Shown here: positions 13,469-15,304 of the stretch, one piece after another | Numbering within the stretch: position 1 is the stretch's first letter | Layout of the letters: the number at the start of each line of letters is the position of its first letter | NCBI GenBank assembly: GCA_964358175.1 | Contig: CAYHOI010000041.1 | Span: 1 to 15,304, forward strand | DNA from: CAYHOI01 sp964358175 | GTDB lineage: Bacteria; Margulisbacteria; Riflemargulisbacteria; GWF2-35-9 | Length of the DNA: 15,304 nt | Reading direction: 5' to 3' | Notes under the pieces: model-generated | What the model was told of the DNA's origin: nothing | Databases searched by the model: none | Seen by the model: only the letters and a program-made list of their open reading frames with translations | Translations under genes and position numbers: made by a program

Positions 13469-14533
13469 ATGAAGCGAACGATAGGACTATGTTTTTTAAT
13501 CGCCAGTATGTTATGGGCCGCAGGGCCGACTCCGAATGCCAAAGGGGTAGCCCTTTCCAGAAAAGGCAATAGCGTTTTATCTGTTTTACCACAAAAATCC
13601 GTTGTGGCAACAAGAAATAGCCTCGTGAAGGCCGTCGTGCCGACGAAATCTATCTCGGGGGCGAAGCGTAGCGTTTTGAAAACCGTTGTCTCGACGAGTT
13701 CTGTTGCCGTTACTCAAAAAACTGTGGTTTCAACGCAGGTAACTCTCAAAAAGAGTGTTCAGCCAGCCAAGAAATCCGCTAAGATTTCTGAGGCCAAGTC
13801 TGCCACTGAAGCCCCCAAAACGGGTCTTGAGCCACAGACACAAGCTGGCTCGAAGCTTTTGTCAGAAGTGGACCATCTTACGCCCAAGCAAGCTTTTTTG
13901 TTCCAGGCCAAACTCAATGCCAAAATGAGCAATTCTGTTGAAGAGTCTTGGTATACTGAAATGGGGATCAGCTCAGGTCTTTTTTATGCTATACCCTCTC
14001 TGAAAAATTTTAATGCGACGTTTGGTTCCACCTTTGGAAATGTGACCGGTATGCCAGGGGTACATGTTGGGGTTAAATATCCGTTGGGGAAGGATATGAA
14101 GTATGGCGTAGAGTTTATCGTTGCAAATTCTAGCCTGTCGAAAAAAACGAGTTCGACCGTGTATGAGTCCCTTATGGTGGGATATTATGGTGCGATTGCA
14201 GAGCTGGACTATGCCGTGATTCATAGCCCTGATTTTGTTTTAGATACGATAGCGGGTTTGGGGTGGATGACGGGTTCCTATCAATATGACAGAGTTGATG
14301 AAAGTGGCACTGGTTCATCCTTAAATAAGCTTCGAACCGGAAGCACCTTGATCACTCGCATCGGTGCGCAGGCCAAATGGCGAGTAAGCCCGTTGTGGGA
14401 GTCCGGGGTCGGACTTTACTATACGATGGGGAAGATTTCCGATTTATCGCGAGCAGGTGTTGTGGATAGCACAGCCCCAGAACTGGATTTTACCGGGCTG
14501 GAATTTAGAGTGCTGAATACGCTGAACTTTTAG
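13469..14533 (+). CDS. Putative outer-membrane beta-barrel protein with repetitive linker
   Basis: 354 residues, no family recognised. A signal peptide is clear (KR, then a hydrophobic stretch 5-17, probable cleavage after WAA at 18). Residues 25-130 form a Lys/Ser/Thr/Val-rich, low-complexity linker with recurring KSVVAT (43), KAVVPT (54), KTVVST (71) and KTVVST (84). From about 160 the sequence shows alternating aromatic and small residues typical of beta strands (MGISSGLFYAIPSL, PGVHVGVKYPLG, MVGYYGAIAELDYAV, RIGAQAKWRVSPL, ESGVGLYYTMG), and it ends LEFRVLNTLNF, a terminal Phe as in proteins inserted by BamA. AAAGGAAG at 13456-13463 marks the ATG. Function unknown; the linker may contact peptidoglycan or other envelope partners. 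Confidence 0.75.
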   Translation: MKRTIGLCFLIASMLWAAGPTPNAKGVALSRKGNSVLSVLPQKSVVATRNSLVKAVVPTKSISGAKRSVLKTVVSTSSVAVTQKTVVSTQVTLKKSVQPAKKSAKISEAKSATEAPKTGLEPQTQAGSKLLSEVDHLTPKQAFLFQAKLNAKMSNSVEESWYTEMGISSGLFYAIPSLKNFNATFGSTFGNVTGMPGVHVGVKYPLGKDMKYGVEFIVANSSLSKKTSSTVYESLMVGYYGAIAELDYAVIHSPDFVLDTIAGLGWMTGSYQYDRVDESGTGSSLNKLRTGSTLITRIGAQAKWRVSPLWESGVGLYYTMGKISDLSRAGVVDSTAPELDFTGLEFRVLNTLNF

Positions 14534-14567
14534 TCATTCACCTTACGCAGTGACTTAAATTCCATTC

Positions 14568-14707
14568 AAATTCCGCCTCTCTCTGTCGCTTTGCGACATC
14601 TCTCTCCGTTTACGGAGAAAGAAAATCTCCTTGCAGAGGCATTCTCCACGAGCGGAGAGAGGTGGCCAATAGGCCGGAGAGAGGCGGAATTTAGATGCGC
14701 TCGCCCT
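14568..14707. repeat. Hairpin-rich dispersed repeat, left copy (MITE/REP-like)
   Basis: A perfect 16-bp terminal inverted repeat, AAATTCCGCCTCTCTC (14568-14583) and its complement (14677-14692), bounds a 125-bp element. Inside it are short stem-loops: TGTCGC-TTT-GCGACA (14584-14598), TCTCCG-TTTA-CGGAGA (14603-14618), TCTCC…GGAGA (14643-14658) and GGCC-AATA-GGCC (14664-14675). The right end continues as GATGCGCTCGCCCT to 14707, which is also present inverted at 15234. It has no coding frame and lies between the convergent outer-membrane and Ser-rich genes, where its stems might also end transcripts. The rest of the 14534-14780 gap holds nothing I recognise. Confidence 0.75.
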
Positions 14708-14780
14708 TGTTGTGGAATCTTTCACATAGCCAAATCAAAAATACTGCGTGATCTGTAAAGGTTATTTCGCTCCAATTCCT

Positions 14781-15176
14781 TTAGCCCGCAAGCAGTGATT
14801 TATAGAGGTCACTGATGGCGCTGATAGATGCACTTGGGGTTTGATTGGCTTGAGAACCGGGGGCATTGCCATCGATCATCATCACCGAATTGATGTGGCT
14901 CGCTCCCGAACTGATCGAGATTGAGCCGCCTGGATTTGTGAAAGAAGAATGGCTGACTGAAAGGCTCGACGAGACGGATCCGCCTTGTTCAGAATAAGAA
15001 GAATAGCTGGACGAATAGTTGAAGTTAAACCCGCTTGAGGCGGCACTCGCAGATAGAACCGAGGACAAGTCGCCAGAATCACTTGAATTCTTGGAGGTTG
15101 ACGATGGCATAACATCTGGCCACCGTGTGCCGCCAAAAGAGATGTCTACATTCCCGATGGATATTCCTTCGCTCAT
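14781..15176 (-). CDS. Hypothetical Ser-rich low-complexity protein
   Basis: A frame of 131 residues, 41 of them Ser, not recognised as any family. It begins MSEGISIGNVDISFGGTRWP, continues into a Ser/Gly/Tyr/Asn tract (about 25-95) with two similar pieces, GGSVSSSLSV (65-74) and GGSISISSGA (83-92), and ends in a possible amphipathic helix (ISAISDLYKSLLAG). No signal peptide, membrane helix or Cys is seen. The frame is open further, to a GTG at 15278, but that part is encoded by the flanking repeat, so ATG 15176 is preferred even though it lacks a Shine-Dalgarno. It lies between two inverted copies of a repeat. It may be a true small gene or a spurious frame in a low-complexity stretch. Confidence 0.5.
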   Translation of the reverse strand: MSEGISIGNVDISFGGTRWPDVMPSSTSKNSSDSGDLSSVLSASAASSGFNFNYSSSYSSYSEQGGSVSSSLSVSHSSFTNPGGSISISSGASHINSVMMIDGNAPGSQANQTPSASISAISDLYKSLLAG

Positions 15177-15233
15177 AACAGTCTTATCGTATTTTTCGTC
15201 CCAAAACTTGTATTCAGATATTTCGATGCGTGC

Positions 15234-15304
15234 AGGGCGAGCGCATCTAAATTCCGCCTCTATCCGCCCTCCGGGCACCTTTCTCCGTTCACGGAGAAAG
15301 GACG
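15234..15304. repeat. Hairpin-rich dispersed repeat, right copy, inverted and cut by the window end
   Basis: Bases 15234-15261 are the exact reverse complement of 14680-14707 (28 bp). They are followed by GCCC-TCC-GGGC (15266-15276) and a 10-bp stem CCTTTCTCCG-TTCA-CGGAGAAAGG (15278-15301). The second stem matches the TCTCCG stem of the left copy apart from the loop, while the first stem differs in sequence, so the two are members of one family with an exchangeable hairpin. The rest lies outside the window. Confidence 0.72.

Noticed and set aside
15177..15278. N-terminal extension of the Ser-rich protein to a GTG at 15278
   Set aside because: The extension is partly translated from the repeat element, has no usable ribosome site and differs in composition from the rest.
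14568..15304. CRISPR array or integron cassette site
   Set aside because: The repeats are inverted, only two, separated by a gene, and lack regular spacers, an integrase or attC-type core sites.

Overview
The window reads as chromosomal DNA of a Gram-negative-type (diderm) bacterium of moderate GC content. Support for an outer membrane comes from a signal-peptide protein whose C-terminal strand ends in Phe. The block rpsO-pnp-M16 peptidase-dut is a widespread bacterial arrangement. Gene density is high, start codons include several TTGs, and the genus cannot be named from the sequence. There are no rRNA, tRNA, CRISPR or phage structural genes.

Layout. (1) At 2-226 (+) lies the end of a hotdog-fold acyl-CoA thioesterase, overlapping tail to tail with dut. 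(2) From 4346 down to 165 (-) runs a housekeeping operon of rpsO, pnp, an M16 zinc peptidase and dut. It has a recognisable sigma-70-like promoter whose two hexamers fall in the arms of a perfect 11-bp inverted repeat. (3) From 9948 down to 4410 (-) is a surface-glycosylation cluster: a soluble DPM1-like GT2, then a methyl-accepting chemotaxis receptor (NIT-like sensor plus several HAMP repeats), a multispanning GT-C glycosyltransferase and a GtrB/ArnC-like membrane GT2. The last three genes are separated by 9 and 1 bp and look co-translated. (4) From 10022 to 13419 (+) is a tightly packed run: queD (queuosine), amj (lipid II flippase), a divergent eukaryote-type UDP-sugar pyrophosphorylase and an RluB/RluF-type pseudouridine synthase. 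The first three junctions are an 8-bp overlap, 8-bp spacing and a 1-bp overlap (TGATG). (5) At 13469-14533 (+) is a probable outer-membrane beta-barrel protein with a repetitive basic linker. (6) From 14568 to the end is a repeat-rich end: two related hairpin elements in opposite orientation share a perfect 28-bp inverted repeat and bracket a small, unrecognised Ser-rich gene (31% Ser) on the minus strand.

Together the middle of the window is mostly envelope biology: polyprenyl-phosphate sugar synthesis and transfer, nucleotide-sugar supply and lipid II flipping. The least explained parts are the Ser-rich gene bracketed by repeats, the chemoreceptor inside a glycosyltransferase operon, and the altered nucleotide-binding loop of the pyrophosphorylase. 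No intergenic stretch exceeds 300 bases; the longest gap, 14534-14780, is mostly filled by a hairpin repeat.
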